A stretch of DNA of 64,000 bases from Flectonema sp. DT1601 (lineage: Eukaryota > Euglenozoa > Diplonemea > Diplonemida > Diplonemidae), in NCBI GenBank assembly GCA_964019425.1, contig OZ025809.1:620001-684000 (forward strand), in the 5' to 3' direction. Of this stretch, positions 61,876 to 64,000 are shown piece by piece (the stretch's first letter is position 1; every line of letters begins with the position of its first letter). A model generated the notes under the pieces. The model was not told where the DNA came from, did no database searches, and worked only from the letters and a program-made list of their open reading frames with translations. The translations under genes and the position numbers were made by a program.

Positions 61876-63480
61876 CTAAATGTCAGGTACAAACTGAGCA
61901 TGGGAAGTAGACACAGGTTGCGGAGATGATTTTTTACTTCTGAAATTGTGGTACATAGAACGAAGGGCTTGCATTGGTGCCTTCGCTGGAGAAGCAGTGC
62001 GAGAAGAGCTTGGTTGAATTACTGTCAAAGAACGCTGACGGGATGAACGAACAGGCGGGGTGACCCCCCTCGGGGTAACGCTACCCTCTAACGGAAGTAG
62101 TGCCGGAGGACTGTTTACCGAACCAATACTGCTCTCAGGTGTAATCCCATAGGTTGATGAACCAGCATCGCATGTCGACAGTGGTGTTTCAAACACTTGC
62201 TCTTCTATAGTTGGTGATAATACACTTTGTAGTCTTTCTTCGACGTCCGATGAAAAGTCCATGTCTGCTTCTCTACAGATCAATACCATTTGTCTTCCAT
62301 GAGTCTTTAATAGACTTACAATATCAACAGATGAACTACTTGATAAATATTCTATAAATGATTTAATCCCACTTACATCAGAACTTGATAATAGTTTGCA
62401 AAGACAGAGACTGACCACAGCCAGTTGACTACTTTTCATCAACATGTGAATTGCGTCCTTCACCATTGTTGTAAGAATCTTTTCACTCGTTTTTAAAAAT
62501 CGATTGTTTGGTAAAAATGGGATTCCCACATCTCCGGACATACACATAAATGATATGTTCTCACTTAGACATGCGAAGACTTGTTGTTCTGCTACCCAAC
62601 CAAGTTGTGCTGCAGTATCCTTCAGGTTAATAAGCCTGGCAGTAACAATCTCTGTGTCTTGATTGCCTGAGACAGTATAAAGTTTTAGTGGTTCTCTCTC
62701 TAAGCATTTTGAAGGAATTCCTAATTTTTGAGCTATGTACGATGTCTGGGCACTCAATGAAACGTTAACTGATATCGAAACACCCTTATTAATTAGGTTG
62801 GGAGATGAAGAGTCCGGTGTACATATTCTTATGATCGTTCTCTGAGTAGATTTATCGACAACGGAATCCGATAATGAAGATGCCGATGGTGATAATGACT
62901 GCTGTGATGAAATGAGAGACTTCTTTGGAACTGGAGTAGCATCTTTGAAAGCAATTAATGAACAAACTGCTGCATTTAGAAATGAACAACTAGCAGGGAT
63001 AGCGATATCACCAGACGTGTGGTAGTTTAGAATTGTTTGAGTCATGCTAACTAATCGATGTGATGATACGGTTGGTCCTAATGCTGCTTCCCTTAAGAAA
63101 TCAGACGGAGATACATGGCATGTTGATCTCGCTGGTTCATTGTACTGCGCAGATACATATAATACAGAAGCTGCTAAGAGGTTAACTTCCCATTCTGGTA
63201 TAGTTGATATGTTGTGTAGTATTATCTTTTCTAAAGTCTTTATAGTACTCTGAATAGTAATATCACCCCATCCGAAACCTTCTGATATTCTGTATATCAT
63301 TTCCACAACTTCCTTCCTCTTTTCAAAATTATATAATTTGCCAGTTTCTAACTTTGCGATGGTTTCGAGATCGCCTTCCTTCTCTCCCTTCGTCTCTTTC
63401 TTCTTCATCATTGCCCACATATTACATCCGTGAGCACCGTGAGCACCCCTCAGGTAGACACATCGCCTTCCTTGAGTCAT
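61876..63480 (-). CDS. Cyclin-box-like protein with Ser-rich tail
   Basis: A 534-residue protein. Residues about 52-185 read like a cyclin box: KRKEVVEMIYRISEGFGW, a TIKTLEKIILHNI helix, then EWEVNLLAASVLYVSAQYNEP, which parallels the 'LLa..cl.iA.KyeE' helix 3 of cyclins. A second, looser helical region (about 290-400) could be the C-terminal cyclin fold or something else. The tail from about 430 is Ser/Pro/Thr-rich with SP and TP sites (VTPRGVTPPVRSSR, RTASPAKAP) that kinases could target. No CDK partner can be inferred. The start follows acceptor ATCATTCCAG (exon from 63505) by 25 nt; an internal Met at residue 21 or 24 is an alternative. The cyclin call rests on pattern alone. Confidence 0.6.
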   Translation of the reverse strand: MTQGRRCVYLRGAHGAHGCNMWAMMKKKETKGEKEGDLETIAKLETGKLYNFEKRKEVVEMIYRISEGFGWGDITIQSTIKTLEKIILHNISTIPEWEVNLLAASVLYVSAQYNEPARSTCHVSPSDFLREAALGPTVSSHRLVSMTQTILNYHTSGDIAIPASCSFLNAAVCSLIAFKDATPVPKKSLISSQQSLSPSASSLSDSVVDKSTQRTIIRICTPDSSSPNLINKGVSISVNVSLSAQTSYIAQKLGIPSKCLEREPLKLYTVSGNQDTEIVTARLINLKDTAAQLGWVAEQQVFACLSENISFMCMSGDVGIPFLPNNRFLKTSEKILTTMVKDAIHMLMKSSQLAVVSLCLCKLLSSSDVSGIKSFIEYLSSSSSVDIVSLLKTHGRQMVLICREADMDFSSDVEERLQSVLSPTIEEQVFETPLSTCDAGSSTYGITPESSIGSVNSPPALLPLEGSVTPRGVTPPVRSSRQRSLTVIQPSSSRTASPAKAPMQALRSMYHNFRSKKSSPQPVSTSHAQFVPDI

Positions 63481-63505
63481 TGTGAATCTCGTAGGCGATG
63501 GTATT

Positions 63506-64000
63506 CTGGAATGATAAAATGGAATTATTTATTTATTTACGAAGCCTAGGAAGCCAAAAGCCAGGAAAAGCTCACAGAGTAACAGTTATATCGAAGGAAT
63601 AAGAGAACATATTTATTAAATAAAAAAAAAACGAAAAATCACCTTTCACTTTGTCAATTGACAGCTCTTTCCGAAAGAGTTGTCTTCATGGAACCTGTCA
63701 TAAGAAATATAAGTTTTAAAAAAAGAACTTTTTTTTTTTTTTTTTTTAATTTAATCAAAAGTTAGGTATAATAAGTTATTATACCTCACCTCATGTAGAA
63801 ACTTTACTTGTTTAATTATAATATTGTGAGCAGCTCTCTTTTTTATTATTATTAATTTCGTTATAAGGGGAAATTTGTCGATTTTACCTTCGAAAACAAC
63901 AAGTATGTTGTTACGTTGGACAGCACACGTAAATCTTCTCAACCGTGCTGAGGTTAAACTTCGAAATCCTCACAAATACATTCCTACATGATGTGTGTAT
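63506..64000. other. Upstream of the cyclin-like gene, nothing recognised
   Basis: AT-rich window edge with a T-run near 63730-63746. No coding frame or RNA gene was recognised; the next gene in the array would lie beyond the window. Confidence 0.45.

Overview
The window reads as nuclear DNA of a flagellated single-celled eukaryote. It is AT-rich and full of A or T homopolymers of 10 to 50 bases. It carries cis introns of 61 to 110 nt with GT-AG ends, and genes for an axonemal central-pair protein (SPAG17/PF6), presenilin, a PCNA-fold clamp, a CENP-X-like histone fold and a secretory-pathway glycosyltransferase. Every credible protein gene (13) lies on the minus strand. Nearly all have a clear 3' splice acceptor 4 to 63 nt upstream of the start codon, often only 10 to 25 nt away. 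With the repeated snoRNA-like genes sitting inside the same unidirectional array, this points to polycistronic transcription with spliced-leader trans-splicing. A euglenozoan with cis introns (diplonemid, euglenid or early kinetoplastid relative) is my best guess. This is inference: no known spliced-leader sequence was found, and ordinary introns in 5' UTRs could give the same picture.

Layout, in the direction of minus-strand transcription from right to left: a cyclin-box-like protein (63.5-61.9 kb); about 27 kb with no credible protein gene, made of homopolymers, microsatellites and several repeat families (61.9-34.9 kb); a CENP-X-like protein and presenilin packed closely together (34.9-33.1 kb); a PCNA-fold clamp (31.7-30.8 kb); seven copies of a box C/D snoRNA-like gene in a tandem array with two alternating spacer types (30.0-28.3 kb); a three-exon O-fucosyltransferase-like enzyme (28.0-25.8 kb); SPAG17/PF6 in one long exon (25.2-18.9 kb); a short acidic/basic protein (18.8-18.4 kb); a repeat-rich gap (18.4-14.8 kb); then a two-exon glutaredoxin, an unrecognised basic protein, a two-exon zinc-ribbon/poly-Q/poly-N protein and a degenerate J-domain protein (14.8-9.5 kb). 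Last come two tandem paralogous secreted/multipass membrane proteins (9.3-1.9 kb) with Cys-rich and Pro/Thr-rich ectodomains.

The genes do not form a pathway. Their grouping looks like the functionally mixed arrays known from euglenozoan polycistrons. The most interesting parts are non-coding or structural: the snoRNA-like array, a 160-bp tandem array with two hairpins per unit (49.5-50.1 kb), the acceptor in front of almost every gene, and the mosaic near-identity of the two membrane-protein genes, which looks like gene conversion. No viral or retroelement remains and no tRNA or rRNA genes were recognised.
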